Assembly (NCBI GenBank): GCA_019614645.1
Contig: JABWDB010000030.1
Span: 2,356,001-2,420,000 of the forward strand
From: Stratiolaelaps scimitus
Lineage: Eukaryota > Arthropoda > Arachnida > Mesostigmata > Laelapidae
Direction of reading: 5' to 3'
DNA: 64,000 nucleotides
The notes under the pieces were generated by a model. It was not told where the DNA came from, searched no databases, and saw nothing but the letters and a program-made list of their open reading frames with translations. A program made the position numbers and the translations under genes. Every line of letters begins with the position of its first letter. The first letter of the stretch is position 1. This document shows, one piece after another, positions 1 through 11,217 of this stretch.

Positions 1-75
1 CATCCCCTCGCTGTGATGCAGAAAGGCAATGCCATCGCCCCCTTCGGGCGTGACCATGACGGCCTCGGCCACTCA
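1..75 (+). mobile_element. 3' tip of a LINE coding region (C-terminal RT-element domain), truncated by the window edge
   Basis: The first bases translate to a peptide containing SLAV..GNAIA. The same ending occurs on the minus strand near 3900-3990 (SLAVQRGNAIAFLGT) and near 13207-13290 (QRGNAIVSLGT). Three occurrences of one C-terminal ending identify this as the 3' end of a reverse-transcriptase-encoding element whose body lies left of the window. It is degenerate, with an extra residue and a changed end. Confidence 0.55.
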
Positions 76-1274
76 CACATTACGATAGTTCAACACAAGT
101 ATAGATTAATATTTGAAGTGCTTACGCCACTAGTTATTGTTCAAGGATTCTTCAACTTTCATTGACTCACTATTTTTATATGTTCGCCATCTTTCAGGAA
201 CCGGAAACGCCAAAACAGAAAAATCCTCTGTAGAAATGGGCACTACACGTCAGTATGAACGGTTATACGGATCACTACACTGTATAATAAATATAACGCC
301 ACCACTTCTGGACGTATGTCCTAATCTAAAGGACATCTGCACCAATGAAGATGAATTGGATCCTTCGTGAGGTGTCCAGTTTGGCAGTAATGGGTCGTCA
401 GAACCTGCAGTTCAAATAAATCGTTGTATCGAGACTGAATCTTTAGAGATCAGCAGCTGCTGAAGACGAAGACGTGAGCATCACCATCATAATCGTAACG
501 CAACACTGAGTTCGATTCACGGTGTGTGCAGTTATTTGCCGACTTCGTTATGCTTATTAGAACTATACACAAAGAGGGACACGGCGGCTATGAGGTATTA
601 CGTTGTTATAATGTCGTTGCGAAAAGCGGCACGAACGTCTATCCCTATAACTAGATATAATAATAGTTGGGCTAACCTTGCAACTGTTAGCATCAACATG
701 AACATAACACACGCACACACACAGCCCGAAGTGTGCGGAATATTTTAGCGACGGGAAGATGTTCTGTGCAAGCCACGCTGAACCCTTTTGACGTGCCTAA
801 GTCATTACTTGGTAATTGATCATTGAATTATATTGGTATATCTATTCTATCTGATTGAGGATAAAATAAGATAGCTTTGGAAAGAGTTGAGTGGCTTTCA
901 ATGAATTACGAGCTTGTCCTGATGAGCCATATGAAAGCGTCATGCCAATCGTTCGTTCGCGCTGATAAAAGCTCTCTCTGTCATTCACTAGGAGCTGAAA
1001 GCACCAAATCGAACTGGTAGATGAGACATATACAGAGACACACACATACACACACAGAAGTAAAGAAGTTTATATCTGAGTAAGTATTGTAGTTATTATT
1101 ATTATTACCTTATTGTCATTATTATTACATGACATTATTAAGGATATATATATATATATAAATAAATTATTACACTATGTCCCTTACTTTGTGTATTCAC
1201 TGTTATCCAAGCTTGTGAATTTACGATAATTAGATATGTACATCTCCTATACTCATGAAATGCGTTAAAGTTTA
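76..1274. other. AT-rich stretch with no recognisable gene
   Basis: Only short chance ORFs occur here. Short CA/AC runs lie near 710-722 and 1036-1054, and an interrupted (TA)n near 1144-1160. No splice-bounded exon or known protein motif was seen. Confidence 0.5.
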
Positions 1275-1276
1275 TA

Positions 1277-2850
1277 CAGTGGTGTGAATAAAGTTAACAC
1301 ACCCCCTATATTTCAACAATCGTTACAAAGAATACACATTTGAGGCATTTCTTCTGTGTCAGATTAATGTACGTGTCAAATAACATATTTACCACAAAGA
1401 ACAGCGCATACAACATCGCATGCAGCCTGCTACAACAAAATGTGTCATATTTCGGTGGTGAAAAATGATAGCACACCCTCAGTTATCGAGTGTTTTCGCT
1501 CAATTAATCCAGTTTGTGTTGAGCATTCAAGCAGTACTGTAGTCACGGGACGCGCTTCGAGCCTTACTGATGCAGAGAAAGCAGTTATTACCGCTTTATA
1601 GAGAGCAGGAAAGACCCAGACTGCAATTGCCAGAGAAATTGGCAAAAACCGTCACGTAGTGCAAAATTATTGACGCAGTCCATCGACGTATGGTACTAAT
1701 AAGTCCAAAGGACGTCCACGAAAGAACACGCAGCGAACTGTCATGCATATCCGTCGATTGGCCTCGAATTCGACCATAAGTTGTGAAGCAATCAGGCAAG
1801 GGTTAACCCTTCAGGTTCATAGATCAACAGTTTTAAATACAATTAAGCGTTATCCGCATATCATACGGGTGCAAATGAGAACAAGACCTCGTCTTCAACA
1901 ACGCCATATGATTGCCCAACTAAACTTCGCCCGCAACATTATCTACGTGACTGGACATTGATGAATATTGGGGCAACGTTTTTTTAAAAAGTGTCCTGAT
2001 GGTGTAAATCTATCTAAAAGGTACTATGTTGTTTCAAATCGTCTCCAGTGACGAGAAGAAGTTAAATTTGGATGGGCTAGATGGATTTAACGGTTACTGG
2101 CATGATGTACGTAGAGAGTTGCGGTACTTCTCGAAGCACATGTTCGGCGGAGAGTGCTTTATGGGTTGGGGAGCTTTGCAAACTTGGATTCACTTTCATC
2201 TCATCTCAAATGAATAGCGAAGACTATCAGCAGATGTTGACCAACAACCTACTATCGTTAAGGAACAGATTTCACCTACTTCCAATTGTTTTCTAACAAG
2301 ATAACGCTTCAATTCACGTCAGCGCTAGTACACATGCGCGGTTAAGACGGCATGACATTGGTACCCTAGAGTGGCCAGCATGTTCTTCTTAGCTCAACCC
2401 GATGGAGAACCTCTAGGGCATTCTTATCCGAAGAGTATACGCGTCGAATCGACAGTATACATCCGTGGAAATACTAAAAAAGGCGTTGTTGGAGGCCTGG
2501 GGAGGTGTCAGCAACCGGATCCTGCTAAATTTCGTTGATAGTATGCCAAACCGAGTCTTTGACGTTATAATTAGCAAGGGTGAGTCCACACGGTACTGAT
2601 TAGCACAAGAAAACAAGAACTAATTGAGCGAAAACACTCGATAACTGAGGGTGTGCTATCATTTTTCACCACCGAAATATGACACATTTTGTTGTAGCAG
2701 GCTGCATGCGATGTTGTATGCGCTGTTCTTTGTGGTAAATATGTTATTTGATACGTACATTAATCTGACACAGAAGAAATGCCTCAAATGTGTATTCTTT
2801 GTAACGATTGTTGAAATATAGGGGGTGTGTTAACTTTATTCACACCACTG
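1277..2850 (+). mobile_element. Tc1-like DNA transposon with ~230-bp terminal inverted repeats, inactive
   Basis: The element starts CAGTGGTGTGAATAAAG and ends with the reverse complement of that. The inverted repeats (1277-1506 and 2621-2850) are nearly perfect over about 230 bp and start at the very tips. TA dinucleotides at 1275-1276 and 2851-2852 are the expected target duplication. The interior encodes a plus-strand Tc1-type transposase broken by stops and frameshifts. Repeats this long are more typical of Tc3/bari-like members than of Tc1 itself, where they are short. The high identity of the two repeats suggests a fairly young or gene-converted copy. Confidence 0.93.
1560..2610 (+). 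pseudogene. Tc1-like transposase pseudogene (DD34E type)
   Basis: Reading across frames from about 1565 gives an N-terminal helix-turn-helix region (TDAEKAVITAL, then QTAIAREIGKN). A basic linker with GRPRKNT follows, then a second HTH-like part, then the catalytic region: FSDEKKLNLDG-type first Asp near 2050, QDNA second Asp near 2300, and a LNPMENL glutamate block near 2396-2415. In-frame stops interrupt it near 1670, 1960, 2215 and 2295, and the N-terminal part has lost its start. Such proteins cut and paste DNA at TA sites. This copy cannot encode a complete enzyme. Confidence 0.85.
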
Positions 2851-2855
2851 TATGA

Positions 2856-3790
2856 TTAGGCTGACCCAAAAAATGACACTCTTAACGTCTTGCGCCTTAT
2901 TCTTATTATTGGACGGTTTGAATTCAAATTTGGCGGGTAGTGAGACACAACAATTAGCAAATTGGCCTGCCTCATGAAACATGTCGTCGAGTTCTTAGAA
3001 ATAAACTGAGGAGGCCGAAAAAGATTGCAAAATGAGTCCCTCATTAACTCGGTCCTGGCCAACTGAAAATACGTGAGGAGTGTTCAATCTGATGAGAACA
3101 TTTAAAGATATATAGACAGCAAAAGAGTCGCTTGGAGCATACCGTAGCAGTGAACGGGACATGGGTCAGCCAGTATAGGGGACCGGAAATAGGTCAAGCG
3201 AAACAGTGGGTACGACCAGGTGAACAGGCAATGGCGGTAGTAGTACCAAATAGATTCGAGCCTAAAGTAATGGTAGCACTTTACATGGATTTCAACGGAA
3301 TTTGCTTCTAATTTTTTTGGGGCCGAAAAGAAACAATGGTCTCTGCTCGACATCTCGAGTTCTTGAAGGGTCTCATGAATAATTGGCATAGCAATAGGAA
3401 GCACCGAGTGTGGCTGCTCGATGACAATGCTAGGACACATCGTAGCGTTGAAATTACGTCCTGGCTTAGGCCAACAAGATTGAGCAGTGGCGTCCCCCCA
3501 CTCTCCCAATTTAAGCCCGTTTGACTAAGGTTGCTTCCATCAATTAAAGAGAGCTATAGGTGGCTAAAGGAATGCAAACATTGATTTGCTCCAAGAGGCC
3601 TTAAATAACGAAGTTATAAATGGGAATAGAAATCGTGCATACCCAGCCTTCGGAGGGCTGCCGGAACTCTGGGACCAATGTATAAATAAAAGAGGCGCAT
3701 ACCTCTAACACATACTAAAAAATCCTTGTTTTAACTCACTTAGTTTAACCGATATTGAAATTTATGTGTGTCATTTTTTGGTCAGCCTAA
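2856..3790 (+). mobile_element. mariner-like DNA transposon, decayed and internally deleted
   Basis: The tips match as inverted repeats: TTAGGCTGACCCAAAAAATG on the left and the complement of TTAGGCTGACCAAAAAATG on the right, followed by TA at 3791-3792. The left flank is GA rather than TA, probably a later mutation. At 935 bp it is shorter than the roughly 1.3 kb usual for mariner. It begins five bases after the end of the neighbouring Tc1-like element. Confidence 0.88.
3060..3712 (+). pseudogene. mariner transposase pseudogene, catalytic domain
   Basis: Frames joined by eye give NGTWVSQYRGPE (first catalytic Asp position changed), GLMNNWHSNRKHRVW, LLDDNARTH (second Asp, near 3418) and SPNLSPFD (third Asp, near 3505-3530). 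A typical ending LPELWDQCINKRGAYL lies near 3660-3705. This is the DD34D arrangement of mariner transposases. Several stops and at least two frameshifts separate the blocks, and the DNA-binding N-terminus is largely missing. Confidence 0.8.
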
Positions 3791-3889
3791 TATTTATGGT
3801 TGTGGCGGCGGTTTCGAAAACAAAATTCATCATATATAGTTAGAACAGATTTATTCAAACATACAGTAGTTAGCAATTATTATTTCTAG

Positions 3890-4412
3890 GGATTATGAGG
3901 GGGTGGGGGTGAGGTCGACAATGTCCCGAGGAAGGCGATGGCATTGCCTCTCTGCACAGCGAGGGACAGGCGCTGCAGAAGGAAAGAGCCTGCGCGCTTG
4001 TCCCCGGTAGCGCGGATCAACCCATGGTAGACCCCTTCGAGGAAGTTCGCAGTGAGAGGGCCGTGCCCGCCCAAGGTCTCAAAGGCAAGGGGGGAAAAAG
4101 GTGGGTCGCTTGCAGTGCGGCGTACTTCCTTAGCTTGGCCCGCTCCGCACGCGCTGCCGCGTAGCCGGGGATGGTTGCACAGTGGTTGACATAAGAAGGT
4201 GCTAGAGTGTCAACCACAGTGCCGTCCCAAACAAGGTGCTGGCCTCGATGGAAGGGGATAAGGGTGAGGCCGCCAGGGCGGCGCCCGTCAGAGGTGTCGA
4301 GGCCCTGTGGCTCCCTTGTGCAAGGGATACCGGCGGAGTGGAGGGCCCTCACGAGCGTGCCATTAAGCATAGTTAGCCGCGGATGGCGACCGGCGCTGGA
4401 TTCATCATTCAT
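3890..4412 (-). mobile_element. 3' part of a LINE: C-terminal domain downstream of reverse transcriptase, frameshifted
   Basis: Two overlapping minus-strand frames (4412 to about 4050, then about 4070 to 3886) together give one domain. It runs GLDTSDGRRPGGLTLIP, then VWDGTVVDTLAPSY, then AAARAERAKLRKYAAL, then FLLQRLSLAVQRGNAIAFLG. This conserved C-terminal block sits behind the reverse transcriptase in many invertebrate retroelement proteins. A frameshift near 4060-4080 breaks it. The same end recurs at the window start and near 13.2 kb. Base composition is clearly more GC-rich than the flanks. Confidence 0.7.
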
Positions 4413-4425
4413 TCACACGGTATTG

Positions 4426-4451
4426 TATATATATATATATATATATATATT
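4426..4451. repeat. (TA)n microsatellite
   Basis: About 13 TA units separate two LINE fragments. Confidence 0.9.
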
Positions 4452-4479
4452 TCTAGATACCTAATAAAAGATAGAGTTA

Positions 4480-6420
4480 GTGTAAAAAGGGTGCATACAT
4501 ATCTAAGAATAATAAGCGTGTTGATGATTGTTGGCCGAGTAGATGGGTCCTGAGTGAGATTGACCGAGTGTATTCTCCACTGTGATGATATCTGGCGCAA
4601 ACATTGTTACAATATTTACACAAACAGTTCGAGTCGGGCTCGTGGTAGCCATCTGTCCTGACGCATTTTGAACATGGTGAAAACCGTGTATAGCAAAACG
4701 AGTTACGATCTCTAGGTTCGTCCTGAGTGCCCCCCTCCATTTGTCGCTTATCATCGAACCCGTATTGTAAAATTTCGGGTCAATATCTACCATCTTTCTT
4801 TCCTACATCCAAATTAATTCTGAGTAAGCTGGCGTCACTGGTAGCTAAAAATGACGAGTCAGATCTTCATCAAATAATGGAGTGTCGTCAAGGAGGTAGA
4901 CCATGCTATTACGGGCGGACAGCGCTCGTCGCGTTCTATCCGTGATGTGTTCCGTTTGTTGGCGTAATTACACCCAGGTGCTTGAAGCTGTTGACAAACT
5001 TCAGGATAGTTCTGTCTATGTGTAGCGTAACGGTCATGGCGATGCGACCTCCCCGCGAAACTTCAGACAGCCTCGCAAGTGCTTGCTGAACATGGAAGCG
5101 ATTCCTACCAAAAGTGACAAGCTCGTCTGCGTATAACAGTGTCTTTACATGGCCACTCGTGCCCTTTACTCGGAGCGGGAGATCGCTTAGCAGCAGCAAG
5201 ATTAACGTTGGACTCAAGTTGTCACCTTGCGTCACACTATTGGTTTGAGCGAACGGTGATAGAGCGGACACTGCTTCATCTGTCTTCACTGGATTCGGTT
5301 GTAAAATGGACATAATAAGCTGCAACATGTTGAATAGAACTCTACACATTGCCAGCTTGTGAAGAAGTTTGTCCCCCTGGGCTGAATCGAACGCTGAGTT
5401 GAAATCCACGCATACTATGAAGAGAGCCTGCCCTTTTTGTCGAATGACACGATATACTTCTTGGAGTAGGATGCTACCCTGGTGCTGCTCTGCCAGTATA
5501 TACGAGCAGGCCTCCAGAAATCTACTGAGCCAACGGCTAATGAGAAGTGCCAAACATCCGTAGCAACAGATCTTCTTCGCAATTTCCTCCATGACGACGG
5601 CACGAGCGGGCCGCCTTTACCCATTGGAATAACACTGAGCAAGGCGTCACTCCAGCTGTTCGGCAGGAGTCCCTAACTGAGACTGGCATTAAATAGGCTC
5701 GTCCAAAATGGGAACATATCGGCTGCAAGCATCAGGTGTTCGTTGCGAACGAGGTCCGGACCGGCTGTCTTGTTATATTGGAGGTGTTCCAGTGAGTACA
5801 ACACCTCTATCACGGAGAACTCTGCCCTAATAAACTCGCGCGCTGCCGACGTTTGTTCGTCCCATACGGCAGCGACGACGGGTGTAATAAGTGCGATGGT
5901 ATTCGCCGTATTATATGTATGCGCCGCGTACATACTCCTGAAATGCTCCATTAGACAGGCCGAGGGAATTGGACAGGCAGGTGGACGCCCTCTACGAACC
6001 CACCTGTGAGGGGCCTCATACACGGATACAGGTCAGACAGTGGGTGAGCATGTTGAGGACCACCCAGCCAGCTAACAGCTCTCCTTAAACCATAGTCTCT
6101 GCCGTAGAGGGTTCTGCGTCCCCACTGACGACTTTATCACGTTAGTCAGTGTGTCTGCTTATAGATCAACCTTTGGAGTTTGCGGCGTTGGGAACAAAGC
6201 TACCAGTTTAGTAATGAACTTTCGCGGATCCAGCCTCTTTGCAAGGCCAGTGCTTTTTTGCCGCGGGGTATCTCTGCGCAACAGTGACAGTTCTACCCCG
6301 ATCGGCACGTGCCATTTGATATTTCCACCATTGATCAACGGGCAATTTGTCCCGCCGTAACGAACCCTATCAGAAGGAATATTGGACGCGAATATGTCAG
6401 TCATCGATCTGCCCATGAAA
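4480..6420 (-). mobile_element. Decayed non-LTR retrotransposon (LINE) with RT and Cys/His-rich tail
   Basis: Minus-strand frames read in order from 6416. First comes a linker with AKRLDPRKF (about 6210). Next is an RT N-terminal block HLQYNKTAGPDLVRNEHL (about 5770). Then LLSVIPMGKGGPLVPSSWR follows (about 5600-5640, in a shifted frame). The RT palm lies at 5592-4936: VCVDFNSAFDS, SVTQGDNLSP, LLYADELVTF. A C-terminal Cys/His region with RFAIHGFHH and HEPDSNCLCKYCNN lies at about 4790-4560. The catalytic YADD is YADE and there are several frameshifts, so the element is dead. A second fragment of the same family lies at 49190-49880. Confidence 0.85.
4936..5592 (-). pseudogene. Reverse transcriptase palm of the 4480-6420 LINE
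   Basis: This is the longest open piece of the element, about 218 codons. RT motifs appear in order: VDFNSAFD (first catalytic Asp), QGDNLSP (primer grip side), and YADE where YADD is expected. NSFKHLGV follows, matching the usual F.YLGV after the palm. Loss of the second Asp of YADD would by itself abolish polymerisation. The upstream RT fingers are in other frames. Confidence 0.85.
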
Positions 6421-8738
6421 CCTTCAAACGCTGGGGTGCTCTAACAATCTTGATTACATTATACATTATAAACAATCATGTCAATGTATAATAGCACGAA
6501 AACCTCGTCCTCTATTTGCAAGTGACACAGAGGCAAACGTTGCTTTGTTTTTCCAACTTAATTCAAGTTACTTAAAATATGTATTGCAAATCAAGTATAT
6601 TATAGTTTTATCGTAAGGTCATGAAATGGCTGCAATAATCTCTGACGGAGTAACCTCAATAGAGTTACACGTGGGCTAGCATCGATTAGTTAGTAAGATA
6701 CCCATGATCTCAGACGGCTTCGATGAAGTCGGAAAACGAAATTAGTTGAATTTGTGGGCGCGTCATGAACTCGCTGATGATAAAGAGCAAAAATGTGTTT
6801 CATTCTTTAGCAGTATAATATTGATCAATTTTTATACCGAATTGTGACCTATGATGAGAAATCAACTTCGAACGATAATCGTTTCTGAAATAAACTTTAA
6901 ATACCGACCAATCACAAGAGCACATCCACTCTGACAAAGTAAGTTGTTCACCATAATTTTAGGTGGTGAAAGGTGTCTCCATCTTTTCTTCTATCTTGAG
7001 ACTTCGACCGGACTATAGACATGTGGGGCTTGTAGCGCCTCAAATGTGCACATAACGTTTTCACAAAAGCGATTACCACCACATAAAACACAACTGGTAA
7101 ATATGAAATTTTGCTTAAGAATCATATATATATATATATATATATAATTTCTGATATTTGCTCATATCTCTGCCTCCTACGATTCTACAAATTTTCTGGT
7201 ATAACTGTTTGTGCAAAAACTTGAGAAAGCTATGAAACTCTCAACCAAGGAGGTAAGCTGAATCATGAACATCCTCATTATTTGTCCAATTCGTGCATCA
7301 TGTATTTTATTGTTTCAAAGCCTTTCAAAGCGCTCTATAGTCACCTGTCCAAAACGAGAAGTAAAACTAGAATTAATTAGTACTCAACAGAATTGAAATG
7401 GGATGTTGACAGAAAAGCCACGCATGGCCAATTCTACTCTTGTTTCTTTGATAGGTTTGAGAGGAATCAAAGGATAGATTCCATTGGCCCCCGAGTTGAA
7501 TATCACGATTAGCTGATTTGTGAGTAGCAAATTTGGCTTCACTTACACAGGCGTTACACATACAATGGCCTAATCTATGTTACCTACATAAATAGATCAA
7601 GAAATGTAAATTCGATCTTCTACATAGACAGTGGTTGCATATAGCCTTATGGTCCATTATTTGTAGTAGGATTACATGAAGAAAACCATTATATTTCTCG
7701 AATCTCATTAGGGGTGTAAGTTGGGCACAATAGTACATGTGACGACTGTGAAGTTGAATTAAAATTTCTTCATCTTCAGTACGTTTCAAGTCCAACTGCA
7801 GAAGGCGATAGTTAACACTGGATCAATATGTGCCTTCAGATTTTTGTCAGCCCAAAAACTGTCGCAGAAGCTCTCCTGTGACCGCCCTATGAAGGAAACG
7901 AGAGTACAGGTGAACTCCATCCCAAAATGACACCTTAATACAATTAGGTCAAGTGATCACAACATCTTGAAAGCGCGATTGAAGAAGTTCCAGAAAAATA
8001 TGTGATCTAAAGTTTTGTAAAGTATCACGAACGAGCACGGAACGAAGGTTTATTTTGCTAGGCGAATCTTTTACTGCTTTAAAGGGTGTCACCTGAATTG
8101 TGTTCGCTGAAAATTTATATGTTGGCGCCTATAGACATAACATAACTATTAATAAAAGCAAGCGTAAAGAAGAAACCCCAAAGGTGGGAACATATTAGAA
8201 CGATTTTTTGGCATCAAGTCAAAAATACGAAAAAAAATTAATGTTTGTATTCTGCCTATTTATTCCTTCATTCAATAAAATTTCAGCTACACTTAAGAAT
8301 ATGTATATATACGCACTCGTTGTGCTGCATAACGAATTAGTGGATTGGTTACGGACTGTGAAATACGTGAGGGTATTTATTAAACACTTACGTTAATCAC
8401 TCTGTTCAATGGCATGTGCATACTGTTTATTGCGTAGTAAAACGTAACATCCAACACCACAAGTAGTCCATCATCGAGGCCGTCACTTGATCGCGCTACT
8501 TGAGTGGCACCTCGTAGTGACCACTCGTGCGACCTCGTATTAAGAATATTATCATTATTATTGTTATAGGTAAACAGACAGCTTAAACGGAGGGAGCTAC
8601 TACTGCCGTTGCAGCACAGTATTGTTCATGATCGCTAGGGATATTCTTCTAATGGTTTAAGAAGAACACAGAAAGCGGACACCGTTGAGAGGCAGGCTAC
8701 ATTGAACGACCTGCTTCACCCTTCATATTTACATAGTC

Positions 8739-8739
<1 letters not shown>
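6421..8739. other. AT-rich intergenic stretch without recognisable genes
   Basis: Only short unsupported ORFs occur. A (TA)n run lies at 7124-7146. No conserved protein motif or clear splice-bounded exon was found on either strand. Confidence 0.5.

Positions 8740-8770
<31 letters not shown>
8740..8770. repeat. (TA)n microsatellite
   Basis: About 15 TA units lie about 600 bases upstream of the start codon of the membrane-protein gene. Confidence 0.9.
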
Positions 8771-8773
<3 letters not shown>

Positions 8774-8804
8774 CTAAGCAGGCGGCTAGCCACCAGCCAA
8801 AAAC

Positions 8805-9089
8805 ATGCATCCGGAGGAGGAAGATGCTGACCTGAAAGAGACTACATCCTCTGTGATTCATCTTCATCGTAGTAGAAGTCGTACGCGGACCCAGACTGTA
8901 GCAAATACCACAGCGGCCTTTTGGCGGAGGGTTAAGAGCATAGTCGTACTGTCAATTAAGGAGGCTGGAGAATCGAAGGAAAGAGTTCTCATTGTCTACC
9001 GGAACGTCTCTTTTGCGATCTGGAAGCTGAGCCGACTCCGCTATTATCGGTGGCGTCTCGTCGCCCCCCCAGATAGGATAATCTACTAG
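8805..9089 (+). CDS. Possible small ORF upstream of the membrane-protein gene
   Basis: A 94-codon ORF starts at an ATG in a good context (AAAACATG). The N-terminus is acidic (MHPEEEDADLKE) and the remainder basic, with HRSRSRTRT. I recognise no domain. It ends 278 bases before the start of the membrane-protein gene on the same strand, so it may lie in that gene's 5' leader as an upstream ORF, be an independent microprotein, or be chance. Confidence 0.18.
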   Translation: MHPEEEDADLKETTSSVIHLHRSRSRTRTQTVANTTAAFWRRVKSIVVLSIKEAGESKERVLIVYRNVSFAIWKLSRLRYYRWRLVAPPDRIIY

Positions 9090-9367
9090 GATAACCTCTT
9101 TTTCATCCAGTGATATTATTTTTGTTAAGCCGTTACGTAGCTAAAGTGGACACGAACTCCGTTCAACCATATCGCTGCAGTGAGCACACAGCGTTGTCGG
9201 GCGATAATTCTAGCGAAATTATCTGTTTCTCCTGAAGATACGTGCGAGCTACCACTGGCCACATGTCTCCAACGAGTGCTTCACTGTAAAAGCAGGCGCC
9301 CACGGGAGGGTGAAGAGACAGAGACTTAGTTTATTTGTTCACAGTTCAACGCAGCGATTTTTTTAAA

Positions 9368-10581
9368 ATGAAACGATTCTATCTGTTTCTGCTGGCTGGT
9401 CTGTGCTGGTCGTGGGATATTGTGCGTGCACAGCGGTCGCGTTCCCAACGAATGGGCTCAGGTCGACATGGCTACTACTCTTCTTTTGGAAGTAAGTATG
9501 ATGAAGTCTATCAAAAGACATGCAGACGATTTGAACTACCGACAAATGTATACTCAACTACCTTTTTTTTATTAGATGCTCTACTTTCGCTTACACTGTT
9601 GCCGAATTATAGGGACGTGGTCTTGCATATACTGATGGTTTTTGCCTATACTGTGCTGATTGACGGTCTCCACTGGATTTAGTACAAGTGACTAATCGCA
9701 ATGCCCAGCCCCCAAATTAGCAGCTCTAGACCGCTGATGCGCATACAAATAACGCGCGAGAACGAATTTCTTAAAACCTAGTGATATATGCTATGAGATA
9801 GGTCTCGCTCCAAAAGGCCAACTTATAGTTGTGCTCTTCTATATAGATATGATTTCAACTTACGAATCGTGTGTCCTCCTAAAATTAGCAATAACACTTT
9901 ATCTTGGTCAACGTAGAAACGAGATTGACTGCATAATACAAATCTACTAATACTATCTTTTCCTTGGCCTTAGCCCTTTGTCTGTTCGTATCGTTCATCC
10001 TAACATTTGTCGACCTAAAGCTGACTTCTGATACTAACTTCGGAAAACGATTTCTTGTCACAGGTCTGCGCAGACCAACGAGTCGTAATGAAAATATTGA
10101 GTCCAACGTATCATAATAAAAATAACCTATTACTAGAACTGTCGTTTCAGGGAATATATCAGGTCGTCGATGGAATCATGGCGAAATAAATGGCTTCAAC
10201 CTCAACAACCCTCCCTCACCTTCATATAATAAAGTTTTTGCTGCCGCGCACGTTCCACGGAGTGCCTACTATGGTACACAGGTGCAGAAGGCTGGCGGCA
10301 GTTCGTCATCATCATCACCGCACTACGATTACACCAGCCAGCACAACACGAATCACTTTACCACTATGAACAACAGACGATTTTATCAGGGTTCTCAAGA
10401 GTCGGAAAGTGATGATACTGAATTAACGAGCACAACAGAACCTACCACGGAGGTTGTAGTAGAAACTGATTCGACCGCAACATCGGGAACGGCCGAAGCG
10501 TTCATGGCAGCAGAAGGTCTCTTTATGAGAAGACTACGTTTTCCCAGCGGACCGCATATTGTTCGCGATTCATGGTGTCGA
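9368..10581 (+). CDS. Single-pass membrane protein, 5' exons (signal peptide and N-terminal ectodomain)
   Basis: Exon 1 (9368-9491) starts MKRFYLFLLAGLCWSW, a clear signal peptide of about 22 residues, and ends at a GTAAGT donor. Exon 2 (10151-10581) follows a CGTTTCAG acceptor and reads on in frame as a Ser/Thr/Asn-rich ectodomain with a short poly-Ser run and one cysteine (SWC). No upstream ATG shares the frame. The donor chosen for exon 2 is GTTAGT, in phase 0. It joins exactly, also in phase 0, to the exon at 28460, giving SWCR then PVRLDYSS. If that donor is not used, the frame runs to a stop at 10616-10618 and the product would be a small secreted protein of about 197 residues. I do not recognise the family. 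Confidence 0.6.
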
Positions 10582-10618
10582 GTTAGTGAGTCGAAGGATT
10601 GTGTACCCGCTCTGTGAG

Positions 10619-11146
10619 ATACCATCTATAGAATTCGTACTGCCACAGGCTAGGATGATCAGCATAATAAATGAGCATTTGATTTTTCGACTGGTGAGCG
10701 GGAGAGGACTAACTAGATACGATTGATTGTTGATAGTGGATTTTCTTTTATCTAGCATATGCCTCTAACTAGCCTCTGCATTTTGGGCGATCCTCGTTAA
10801 TTTTTCTTGTTATCATTATCACAATGAATGTAATTGTTATGTTGCAAGTTGTTTTGGTCGGCATAATACAAAGTCTGATATGACTTTTGAAAGTGAAAGT
10901 GATCTTTTGGCTATGATAATTGTGTACACTACCCTCATCACCAAGTTATCTCGAAATCATCGAAACAGCAAACTTCTCATCGCCGATATGAATCAGCATT
11001 GAAGACTATGAACGGGGTTTACTTGGTGCTCTATCTTATGAGTCTACCATATGCATGAACGCATTTAAGTTTTCTATTTCGATCTACCTCCAGTAATGAC
11101 TGATAAGGAATACAGAGAAAGATGGGACAGAGGATATATATATATA

Positions 11147-11217
<71 letters not shown>

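Noticed and set aside
4409..4600. Minus-strand ORF over the (TA)n at 4426-4451
   Set aside because: The frame is partly microsatellite translation and the rest overlaps the LINE tail in another frame.
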